A stretch of 64,000 bases of DNA from Spirodela intermedia (taxonomy: Eukaryota; Streptophyta; Magnoliopsida; Alismatales; Araceae): the NCBI GenBank assembly GCA_902729315.2, contig LR746270.1, positions 7,449,221 through 7,513,220 on the forward strand, given 5' to 3'. Positions 1 to 11,400 of the stretch are shown here, piece after piece (within the stretch, counting starts at the first letter, position 1; each line of letters starts with the position of its first letter). A program made the translations under genes and the position numbers. Below the pieces are notes generated by a model. It saw nothing but the letters and a program-made list of their open reading frames with translations. It searched no databases and was not told the origin of the DNA.

Positions 1-758
1 TTACGATGGTTTCTGGTTCCTTTTGCTGCTGTTGGAGCTCCTGTTGCAGAAATAATTCTTACTCTGCTACTTTCCTTAAGGTTCATCAATATCGTCTTTG
101 ACGAAGTAAGTAATTAACTCTGCACAGGTTATATCATCGATTAGTCATTTGGAAAATGTTTTTAAATTTTCACTTGAATTAACTCCCAATTCTACCCAGA
201 AACACCCTAGCTGATTGCAATTTTCCCCCCACTTCATAGGTTCGTAATGTTGCATTAGGGATCGTTGCACGTAGAATAAATTGGAAGAAATTGACACTGT
301 TGGAAACATTAGATGGTAAGTGTTCTTTATTGTTCTTTACTCTGTCTCGTAGTGTTCATTTGTATATGGATGTCTCTTTTACGCACCTGTTACGTTTTTT
401 ATTATTGTTTGGCATACATGGAAACTGTACGAGATAATGGAGTATTTTTTTGCTTAAGGTTTCTTCTTTCAATCCGAAGTTGTTCTTAAAAAATTATTTA
501 TCAACGATTTTGCACTTTTCACACCAAATTTTGACGGATGGGTGGGGGCCTTCTCAAGAGTTTCTAGTGGAGGATTAGATTCCCAACCTTATCCATCTTG
601 TTGCACTCGTAGTGAAATGACAATCAGTCAAGGATTAAAGTGGACTAAGTGATAAAAGAAAACTTTACATGGTGTACTTGAAATGCTGGTGTCATCTGTC
701 TAAGTTCCTCTTTGATTTTTCAGCCAGAATGGAGCTACAGGGGGAGCGAGATATCTAA
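1..758 (+). CDS. 3' end of an unrecognised membrane protein gene (5' partial)
   Basis: Three exons read through in one frame: 1-105, 240-315 and 724-758, stop TAA at 756-758. Donors are gtaagt at 106 and gtaagt at 316; acceptors end catag at 239 and tttcag at 723; phases are 0 and 1 and match. The visible C-terminus is about 71 residues. It opens with a hydrophobic stretch (WFLVPFAAVGAPVAEIILTL) that looks like a membrane helix, continues with a basic segment (VARRINWKKL) and ends MELQGERDI. I do not recognise the family. The upstream part lies outside the window. The exon structure is convincing because frame and splice phases agree; the function is unknown, and the last small exon is the least certain part. 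Confidence 0.6.
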
Positions 759-1151
759 AATGATATTATATTTTTTTGCGTCTCAAATTTATACTAAGCA
801 TTATATCATTGCTTACTACAAAAAGATGACTTTTTTAGTGTCTATTTCAACTCATGTAAATATGGTATTAATTTCACATTTGATTAATCAATAAGTTATC
901 TATTCCCGACTAACAGCTCTACATTTTCTTTATTATGATTCTCAGTTATGAAAGTTTATAAATTTCATTTGATTTGTTTTGTACGTTGTAAATATTCAAT
1001 GCTGAAGTTAATCTTGAACGAGATTTTGTGTAGCACTGTAGAACAGTAAAGTCATTGATGATGGATACAGCCTTGCTATTTGTGTAGTCTCATTTGGCAC
1101 GAAGGCAATTAGTCCATGACTTTGGCCTCCTTTTGGCTTTTATATAAGGTC
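759..1151. other. 3' flank of the first gene, no other feature seen
   Basis: AT-rich sequence directly after the TAA stop, probably 3' UTR and intergenic DNA. I see no protein similarity or RNA gene here. Confidence 0.4.
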
Positions 1152-1290
1152 TGTTGGAGGTTCTAGGTCGTAGGGAAATAGTGTAATTAGTTGAGGGTAT
1201 TTTAGGGGATAGAGTAAAATAAATCTTGAAGCGGTTTCCGCCATTCTCCCCTCTATCCTTCGTTACGAGGTTTTTTCTCCATTTCTAAGA
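1152..1290 (+). mobile_element. Degraded copia-type LTR fragment
   Basis: The segment starts TGTTGGAGGTTCTAGGTC and shares ordered blocks with the better-preserved LTR at 40399-40660: the TGTTGG start, a GAGGGTATTTT block, and a later block with CCCCTCT, ATCCT and a CGT-A/G-AC-GAGG sequence. The two copies have diverged strongly by substitutions and small indels. No primer-binding site or polypurine tract is visible next to it, so it may be a solo or truncated LTR. The right end is approximate. Confidence 0.45.
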
Positions 1291-1799
1291 AGGTCGCTAG
1301 GCCGTACTTCGTAAATGGAAGGCCAACAACCGGTCTGTTCTAATGCTAAGGTTGAAAGGCTCCATAAATTTTTAAAAAAGAAGTTTAGGCTCCAGTTGGG
1401 CCTCTGTTTCGTGGTTGATGATTGAAATTCTCCCAGCTGCTCAACGCTGCAAAGTCCTGGTAGCTCTTGTGCTAATATCTTGGATGTGTCTAGAGATGAC
1501 CAATATTTCCTTCTGTTTTTTCCCACCATGCTACCAACAAACTTGGTGAAAGGAACTTCTCCACTGGTGACCATCTGTGTAAAGTTTAGTTCGCTCCATC
1601 TCTTCACAAATAACCCCTTTATTTCTCCTTTTACATATTTATCTGTCGATCTTGGTTATTGATAGCATTTCCGTGTAATATCTTCTCTAGTCCTTGATGA
1701 CTTTCGGGGCTGCCTGTCTTCTTAATCAAGTATCCCTAGTTTAATCCTCTGGGGTCGTCTTCTAGCTCGGGGGTTATCTTTTCTTTGTGATTTCTTTCC

Positions 1800-3110
1800 T
1801 AACCCTTCTAACTAGCTTCTGGTATTCATCCACCCCCGATCAACACTTCTTGTGTTATTAACCAGAAGACGGGCGAATACTCTATCGACTGGTTAGTCAG
1901 AATCAAAATGCATTTGTCAAGGGATGTCAAATTCAGGAATGTTTTCTGGTTATTCTGGCAAAGGCCTATGCCAGATTGAGGTCGAACTGTCATTTCAAGT
2001 GCTGAGTATGAGCTTTGATGAAAAATGAATAGGATGGATATGAGGGATATGATGGATTCAGGCGTGTAACACCTTGGCTGATTTTGATGTTTCGGTGATT
2101 GAGGAGCCTTTAACATACGGTCATAGTGTGAGAAGTCTTAGCCCGGGAGATCTACTTTGTCTTTGTTATCGAAATACTAAGTAAAATTTTTCCAATGGCG
2201 GAAGTTGTGGGTTCATTTAAGAGTATTTTGGCCATACGCTTGTCACAGGTTCAAATTCATAATAGCTGAGCCTATCACGTGCGTGATCATTTTTGTTGAT
2301 TTTATTGGATGCAAAAGGATGATGCTAGATTTAATCGGATGTATCTAGTGTTTGGGAATATGTTTCTAGCCAAAGATGTGGTGGTGATGGACATCGAGAT
2401 TTTTCTTGGGAATGGGTGCAATGCATTATTTTGGAAGGAAAAGTGGGTGTTAGAAATTTTCTTTTAATGACGAACTTTGTAAGCACATCTTATTTCAAGA
2501 CCTTATACTTCAATGTCGGTATTTTTTTTTTTTTGACAGGAAAAGGAAGACGGTGGCCTAAATTTAGGAGAAACTCGGAGATGAGGTGATTTAACAATTA
2601 GAAGGCCTTCTGGGTATATTCATGTATGTCCATTATGAGATCACGGGCAGACATTAGATACTGTAGAGGTGAAAATTTGTTGTTAGTACGGTCAAGTTAT
2701 TACATGAGAGCTGATGCTGCTCTTAAGTCCCATGTAGCGCACTGGATGTCAAAGTTTCTTCTCTTTCACACGTGAAGATATTGGTGCATGGAATTTCGAT
2801 TCGAAACTTCCTACATGAGAACCTTTTGTGCGCTTTATGGATAATTTTTTAATATGCATGCAGTCTTCGTGTAGAGGAAGGGAAATTGTTGGTCATTTTT
2901 TCTCCCAAGTGATCTGGCGCCCCATGCCTTCTAGTAGGTGTACAGTGGCGATGCCCAAGTCAAATTGATGAGCTTGAGCTAAGATAGAACTGAAACTGGA
3001 CTCAAAAAGAGAATCACAACATTTTATGTATCATCTTCATGTAGTACCTAGATGATTTGGATAGAGAGAAATCAACATGATTTTGTAAAGATAATTTATT
3101 CAGGTGCTAG
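1800..3110 (+). mobile_element. LINE (non-LTR retrotransposon) remnant, RT start and C-terminal domain
   Basis: Broken plus-strand translations resemble plant L1-type ORF2. At about 1890-1965 there is NQNAFVKGCQIQECFLV, like the RT segment normally reading QSAFVxGRxIxDN. At about 2400-2450 FLGNGCNALFWKEKWV resembles the IGNGxxxRFWxDKW motif after the RT domain, and at about 3050-3095 MIWIERNQHDF resembles the IWxERNxRxF motif near the ORF2 C-terminus. Frames shift and stops interrupt, so it is dead. The middle of the RT is missing between the first two motifs. Borders are approximate and no target-site duplication was found. Confidence 0.5.
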
Positions 3111-5399
3111 GGTTTCTGCATATTTGATGAGGTCGGAGTATGGGTGAGAAGACTGTGTATAGAGAACAGAAGAATCAGATATTGTTTGGGAGATTGGACT
3201 GTTTAACACTATCTCCACCTTATCAGTTACAAGCTTTTGGATGTCGTGGACGCCTTTTGCATGCTTGTGCCTTCTCCTTTCTTGATTTTCCAGTGACTGT
3301 GTGGTGCCATTATTGTTAGTCACTAACTAGATAGGCTTGTGATCTGGCCAACTTATTGTAGCAATCTGCTTTCTTGGTGTAGTGATCCTCTCATTCGATA
3401 GACGTAAGAAACTTGCCCAAACTTGAACAATTTGGAGTCCTCCATCAGAGGTAGACCATGCAAACTAGGACTTGAGCTTGCCTACATCAGTTGAAGGTGC
3501 CTTATAAGAAAATTTTGTGACTTCAACTTTCCATCATATCTGCTGGAGCTACCTTTTTTCAGCGTGCATAAGAGCATGTAATCCACCACAGTGAGGAGCC
3601 AAATAGCCTAGGTTTCTTCTTCCTATTTTGTTGCCATGATCTGTCGAATCCCATCCACGTTCCCTTTTCTATTCGTAATGAAGATACTTATGCATCATTC
3701 TACTTGTCTCCATCTCCCCTCCATCTGGTGCGAAGTTTGGGATTGCTTTCCATTGTCTTATGAAAGGTAGCGTGCCTAGTGTCTGTGCATTCCCACTTCT
3801 CATGTCTTTTTCTTCAGTCTTGGCATCTCACTATGTTCCAACAGTTGTCTTGTGAATGAGTACTAAAAAAATCTGAAACACCTTAGTCCTGCCTTGTCCA
3901 AGTATTTATCCAGTTATAAAATCGCAACCGAATCCTGTTTTCTTTGTATCAGGGAGCTCCTGATGACGTCACTGGGATCCTTTTTATCCTTCATATGGTG
4001 TCCACTCCCACTCTCCTCGTAGTCACCTCCATCCACCTCAGAGATATCAAGAACAAACTTCTAGTCTCCCCGGCTGTGCCCAATGCTTCTAGCTTTTTGA
4101 AGGTTTCTCTTTCCCAGGCTTCCATTGCAGCTACTCACAATATTTTCTATACTATTTAGTGCGTGAGAACTTTTGTTCCTGGATCCTTTCTTATGGTGGT
4201 TTCTATGCTGTTGGATATAGTTCTGGGTTTCCAAAGGATAGGTAAATTAGTATAGAGATCGATATAGTTCTCTCCTACCTTATTATGTGCTCTATCTTGA
4301 CAAGATAAGATGAATTTGGAAAGTATCCATTTCCCTCCGCATGCTTCTAATGTTTGTGCTGTCAGGGAGTCAAATGATCTGAGTATATTACTTGGGTCTG
4401 AAGGGCACTATCATAATTCTACGATTGGGTACACACTATGTCACTAACAACCAAACTTTTCCAAACTTTATCCATTTCTTCTGGAGCTGTACATGTGAAT
4501 GTAACTTGTCAGAAGGCAGGTATGAAGGTATCCCCAGCTGACATTGTCGAAGCATCACTTGTAATTGCGAAGTTATAAAAAATTCATGGATGGCGTTTGC
4601 TGAAACTTTCTTCTGTGGCATTGATACTTGTCATGGCAGGAGTATGGCAAACCCGTTTCGGTTTCTTCTTTTAGGTTATCCTGAAATTTTTTACCTGAGA
4701 TATTGGCTATGCGAAGACTAGATTCACTCTAGAACTCTATACTTTTATTTTACGGTCATTGCTATGCCTGCCATACCAACTGATTTCCAGTTCTTTGAAT
4801 TCTTTGTAGTCTTTTTGGGATTTTCAAGCGTTTGATGGGTCGGTCTTTATAACATCAACGTGAAAAATTGTAATTTTGCATGATAAAAACCATCAGATAT
4901 TGTCCATGACTGACGCTACTTCAGCAGTTTAAGTTTAATCTGATTTACGTGTTCTCAGTAAATCATCAATTGATTAATGACTCTTACAGACTCTCCACTT
5001 TACCTGTTTTATATTATTTTGCAGCAGTATACTTTTTTATTAATTGCTAATCTTTTTTGCAGTTTTCTTTACGTACATACAAAGGATTTTCAGAAACATT
5101 TTCAACCACGCGGAACAAATATCCCAGGTTACATACTTAGTTCACTTTTCCGTTTTCTTGTTTCCTATTAGCCTTGCAGATTAGATTATGGAAATAATTT
5201 AATATGAATTTCTATAAGTTATCTTATTTCGATGACACATATTTCCAGACTGTTCGGTAATATCCATATTCTAGCTACCTTCTGTGATGTTGAAGACTGT
5301 GCAGGTCAATACTTGATAAATTTGATAAATCAATTTTAAGATGAAGAAGCAATATGAAATACTGGTGGCCTTAGCTGTATGAAATAATACGAGGTATTA
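3111..5399. other. Intergenic, no convincing gene
   Basis: Mixed AT-rich sequence with only short chance frames. A stretch at 5061-5128 sits between an acceptor-like tttttgcag and a donor-like cccag/gttaca, but I could not join it to other exons. Nothing else is recognisable; part may be decayed transposon. Confidence 0.35.
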
Positions 5400-5990
5400 T
5401 TCAGCAAAATACCTCGTCACTCTGTCCAGTGGATGATCCGTTTTGTTCTTCATCATCACCTTATGGATAAATCTCGACTACCTTTCCTTGGTGTGCTTAG
5501 TTTCAGGCAAAATAGAAGATTATCTAATTTAATATCATGGCTTGGTGACCTATTATCTACTCGTATGCTTTATGTGGATAAAATCTGAGTTCAATGTGGA
5601 AAACTACTGTTGGTGTGGACGGCATGGAAGGAATGCAAGTAGGCTGGAGAAACGTAACCCGCACACAGCTTCAATTTGGAGATGACATCATATTGTTTGA
5701 AAATATAACAGAAAATTAAAATTTAAAGTGGATACGCATGCCTTGGAATCCTAGTGATATTGAATTTCGGCATTACATGCTCAATCAGATAGGATTTCAA
5801 CAATATAGAATGCTTAAACATTCTTCTGTGCTGGGTTGTAAGTCAGGGAGCTCCTTATTAAATACTAGGCCTCCCTTTTTCTTTGTGTAGAATAAGAATT
5901 CGCGCAGGGAGGAAAAACTGCTTTGGAATTGGACTAAAGATTAGTGGGTTGATAGGCCAAGGTTCTCTCACTGGGCATAGAGGTTCTCTG
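5400..5990 (+). mobile_element. LINE reverse-transcriptase fragment with the catalytic-loop motif
   Basis: Plus-strand reading near 5660-5705 gives TQLQFGDDIILFE, which matches the LINE RT catalytic motif (usually HLQFADDTLLF) with Ala changed to Gly. About 130 bases further on, VLGCKSGSSLLNTRPP resembles the following LGCKxGxLPxxYLGLPL block. The reading is interrupted by stops and frame changes, so the copy is inactive. It lies 2.3 kb downstream of the other LINE pieces and in an order that does not suit one intact element, so it is either a second insertion or a rearranged one. Limits are approximate. Confidence 0.5.
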
Positions 5991-8476
5991 TTGGCGAACA
6001 TTGCTCAGTTTGGCATTTTACAAATGCCCACAATGTTGCACACCATGTAGCTTATTCTGAGAAATTATGTTTCTCGCCTGTGGTAAATATTCTGATACAG
6101 TTTTTACGGTGACTGCATTTTTGACGTACGATCTGTCCATGCTTTCTCAACCGAATTAAATGGCATTTTTCTAGAAACATCTTACTCTTAAATTGCCTGC
6201 TTGTTTTGGTAGTCCTTCTAAACTTTGCACTAATTACTGCCATTATGACGTGACAGGCAATGATTGTCCGAGGTTTCCGTGGTGACTGCAGTTCACATAA
6301 GATATATTTACATCCCTCCCCTTCTCTTGGGATGGTGGATATTTTTTCATTGCTTTTCCTTGGGGGTCTCATAGCAATCACTGTGCTGTCTGAATCATTT
6401 CTGGTGTGATCCTGTGTAAGATCCATCCTCTTTCTACGTCGTAGACAATTAGTTTTCTAAATTGTTTTGGAAACTGTATGTAAAGTGGGTTTCCTTGTGA
6501 ACTGATGAGATGCTAATTCTGATAGTTTTTTCTTCCATTTTAGCTCTTGCTGCCACTTAAGGTGTGAACGCCCTCTCCGGATTGGGACCTAACTCAAAAA
6601 CATCATTGATCATTGGTTCAAGAACAACAATCTGCCTGGTAATCCCTTGGTTTTTAATCTGTTGTGAACAATAAAATGATATGTTCATTCTTTGTTCATC
6701 TCGATAGAAATACTGGAAATAATCTTGTTGTTTCATGCATACACTTTGATGTCGATTATCTGTTGACGTACAGTTGGGGATCCTAATGAAAGAAAATAAT
6801 CCAGTGAAGAGCATAGGACTTTTTTACACACTACAGCTCCATCTCCTATCTCATTCCTTCCATGTATGCCTCATAGTTCTTTATCTGCTGTTACCTAGGA
6901 GGATCACCCTCTGGAGACAGGAGAATGATGCTGCTGACTCATCTCCACGGTTTGGGCCTCACCTGGTCTATCAGAAACTTACCGCCAGTGGTCACTGCGT
7001 ACAGGTCGTTGCCCAGGAAGGCTACAAGTAAAAAAATACAGCAAGCTTACCAGAAGAAAGTGGTGCTTCATTTCAACCCTCGTCAATTTCTAGTGATTTA
7101 TGTCCAGGGTGCTTAGGATTATTTATAGGCCCTCCCCTTGTGATCTTTTTTTTTTTATATAAAATGCCCAAAATTTTTCAGGGTGCTATGGTTTTTGAAA
7201 TAAATTTGATCTACAATCATTGAGCACCATACTTTTTCATATTGATGAGTCAGCCCATAACAGGTACATGCTTGCTTTTTTTTTACTTCAAATCAAGGCT
7301 GGAAGAGGTATGGACTCTTTAGGCATTGTCCCCCCAACACACACAGGGGCGCCCAGAAAAAAAGGAAAACAGAGTCTTTAAGCATGCTCTCCCCTATCCT
7401 AGATTCTCAAAATCTCTTGCTTGTGATGGAATCATATTGATCGAATTTGGAAGCTTTTGTGCATGTTTTCTCTGGACAGTCTTCCTAAAGAATAAAAGTT
7501 TTTTATTTTGATTTGAGTTACATCTTAAGCTCGGAAGTCAACTTCAGGATGAGTACTGGAAAGGGGGTTTGGTCAATTAATGTAGTGAGATCTGTGGAGG
7601 GTGGAGTGATGGAATATTTCTATTCCACAAAGGATCATCAACATAAGACAAGCTCATCAGTGATCCGAGAAAGTCAAGATTAATGAATAATTCTGCCCTA
7701 AGTTTTGCCGAAGATTAAACAATGATATTTTTGTTGATTCCCCTTTTATGCTTATTTTGCATCTCGTAAGACATTTTTTCTTTACACCCTTTTTTTCCCC
7801 TCTTTTTAGTATTTTTCCCGCAAAAAACTGTGATAGATTCTAGTTGTTGAAAGAACATATGACGATGAGATATCAAATGAGAAGAATGCTGGAAATGATG
7901 GACGAGATGAGAAGAATATGGTGAGCAAAAAGAACGTAGATGAGGAATTAGAACTGGACCAAGAGATAACATTAAGAATTAGGTAAAAAAAATGGTGATG
8001 AAGAAGATAAAGAGGCATTGCTCTAGAAAAAAACTGAAATAATGGCTTTCTGCACCTGACCACAGTGATTCACACGATTCAACTCAGCTTTAAACAGCCG
8101 CGACTCTGGATGGGGAAGCACTTGAGTGACAATAAATCAATAGCATTCAAATTTCTTTTCTTTTCTTTTCTTTTTCTTTTCTGCAGCATTAAAACAATCA
8201 CACTCCTAGGGATGGTGGGTGTAGTGCGTCACATTCAAATACTCTCTCAGGTAATGCCATGCTAATTGAGTCACTCTTTGCCATAAGTGATATTTTAGAT
8301 ATGAATGGAGGTTAATGGTACATAGTCGTCAGATCCCACAAGCCCATTCCCACACACTACACAGCTGACAAATGTCATTAATTACTAATCAAATTGGGTG
8401 AAAGTTGTGCACAAAAAGGGCAAAGAATCGGGGAACACGCCCAGTGGATTGAAAGAGGTCAGCTATGAAAGTTGAC
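5991..8476. other. Intergenic, weak exon-like stretches and a TTTTC microsatellite
   Basis: No gene recognised. An open stretch at about 6776-7031 (+) follows an acceptor-like gtacag and ends in a stop; a second at about 6565-6640 (+) ends at a donor-like gtaatc. Neither matches a family I know. A (TTTTC)n run lies at about 8152-8187. The 3' UTR of the aminotransferase-like gene should begin just left of 8477 on the minus strand. Confidence 0.35.
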
Positions 8477-11400
8477 CTACATCTCTGGGCTCATTGGTAT
8501 CTTCACACCTGAGCCTGATGTTAGGAGCTTGTAAGCTTCTTGCAGCCTCCTAGTGATGGGTCCCACATGACCATCACCAATTATTCGGCCATCGATCATG
8601 ACAACCTGTTGAAGGTCAATCCTCCACTAAGTTATGATCTCTCAGGAAGGAAAACGTGCAGGTTCAAAGAATTGACTAAGACTTGAAACTTCTCAATATA
8701 ATAATGATGGCAGATTTTTTATGTTTCTTTGAAAAAGAAAATCAACTTTCTGAGGATGAAATAGATTGCTGGGTTAGATGCCTTGAAGGCGATTGGAGGA
8801 TATTCAGAGCTAAATGGTGAATCGAATGAATCATTGAAAAGGGAAAAATAATGTACATAAAACTTAATAAGTATCAACTACATACATTCCGTATGAGATC
8901 CAATCGGCATAAATCTGCAATTATTTGAACCATGAAACAAGAGCAACCAGCCCTCATAATTGCAGAGTATGAAACAATGACCTTCACTTTTGACTTCATT
9001 CATTTTGTTTCAACTGGGCAAAATAATTGTAGAACAAGTGACTTGTCGCCCATGCATCAAAGACGCCCAACTAATGATTTTTCTGTCTAATTTAACCCCT
9101 ATTGAAGTAAAAGTGTTTTTCCCCCGAGAAAGTAAACATTCATAATAAAAGAATCGTCAAAAGGAAAAAAGAATGGATTGTAGAATCATCACACGGCAAA
9201 CTAAAAGATTTTTTCAGATTTAACAAGAAACACCATACCGGTGTAAGCTCTCCCATTGTCCCAGTTGTCCATACCTGCAAGCCAAAAGAGACGGGCATCA
9301 ATGCTCAAGGTGTCTACAGTACCTAACGTCTGCCATGGTTTGTATCATGAAAAGGAGAAGACAAATTATTCCCGCAGGAGATGGATTCATATGATAGAGA
9401 AATTAAAAGAAAATGAATGCAGCAGCATCCAGGAAGACAGTCAGGGTTGAAGAAACCTTTGAAGAAAAAACTCCTTGATGGACTTAAGAAGAAAATGACC
9501 AATGCCATTAAATCGTATTATTTTTATAATTTTTTGCCGTCTTTTCCATAACTAGTTTTCTATACATGCAGGAATTTTTCTTCTTGAATTGGTTTGAGAA
9601 GAGCAAAAACAGGAGGGTACATTCACAAAGTTCACCGTACCTTTTCACCACCATGCATCTTATCCACGCCAGTTTATCTCGCCCATAACACTTTTGAACG
9701 CAAGTACGTCACCTCTTTTTTTCATTTTCCTTTAGTGTATATCTTTTCGAGAGAATAAAAATCGGTGGTGCATCCCACATTTCTCAGAAAAAGAAAGAAA
9801 AAAGGAAGTACAAAGGGAAGTTCGTCTCCAACAAGAAACTCGACATACATTCAGAAGGTCATGTCAATACATAAATCTTCACAAACTTGTAGAGTTTTTG
9901 TTCATGTGAGGAAGAAAGATGGCAGTGAAACAGTTCAATCGCTTCAATAGTGGTTACCATGTCGCCCTTCAGTACAACCACCGGAAAGAGAATATCTGCC
10001 ACAGGCCATTGTTAAACTATTGGGGCCTCCAGCTCAAAACTACAAAGGATGCTTTATTTTTTCTAGAATAAATATAATAGGATAGTCTACATATACAGAC
10101 TATCTTAATAAAGATATATTAGGGTTTTCAGACAAGAAATAAAGACGATGCTCCAGCAAATGGACTAAAATATAAGGTGATGAAAGTCAACTAATTGATA
10201 ATGGGTAGAGTAAACCTACGTCTGTATTCTTTCTAATGTGATAAAATCATAACAACAATGAATACGTATGTGTCTTAAGATGATTATGATAGTGCTTTGC
10301 CTGAATTTTGATGCCACAAGTCAGAGTCTTGTATGGTATATGGCAAGACAACACGTAGAATGTTTATCATTCAGAGTAGCCTCCAGACAGTGAAGTGGGT
10401 ATATTAAGTTTGAAGGAGAAATATGAATCCAATACAAGTGAGCCCCCTATCTGATTGCATGGGATGGGTACCACTGACCTCAATGTGAAACTTAGGAAAT
10501 ATATTCCACCGTCAAGAGAAACAGGGCATCTACCAGGTTCAATCTCTAGAGATGTAGTGAGGGAGATTCTGTGAAATATGAACCTTGAGAACACAAATGC
10601 TAAGGCTTCCATACATATCACATGGCTTACTGAAATTTTGGTCCATTAACTCAATAGCACCCACCTATCAACGACATGCTAGGTGGCCTAATATAAAGGA
10701 ATAAACGGTAAAAGATACAGTAATCCTACACTAATCAGGTCATACCATTCCTCAATATTAGAATGAACTGCACAAGGCAAAAGGAGAAAAGATGAGCTTT
10801 TCCGAAGGTGGAAGTGGAAGTTAAATTTTACGATGATTTAAATAGAACAGTAAGGACTTTTCTTCAGAAAAACCTATCAAATCTCCATGAGTGGTTGATT
10901 TGAAATCAATCTAACCTCATCTGCAGTGTGAAATTCGGACAGACTGATACGCCGCTCATGCAAAACTAAGTTTTCTTTAATGACAAGCTCCATAACCTGC
11001 ATGAAAAAGAAAAGTAATTAATACACGACCAACCAGTAACACCATCAAACAGTAGAGCATCTTGTCCTGTGAGCTCCAAATTTGCATAGCCAATTCACTT
11101 CTTAGAGAAAATCCTACTAGTAGCAAACTTTTATTCATTAAAAAGCAGTACTCTCCAAGAAAAGCAAATGGCGTTCACATTTTGCATTGCTACTGTCTTT
11201 CATTAGCCCTGAGACATTTCTTCCTACAGGTTATGGCTTCTCAGAGATGAGGAATAAAGAGCAAAACTGGACACTTCGGGAGCAGAGTTGGCCAACTCAA
11301 ACATCAGTCTGACCCAGAAGCCTCAAAAGCTAAGTTGGCTGGGGACAGGTTACCAGACTTGCAAGAGTGAAAAATAATAGAGGCGAGACTCTCTTTTCCC

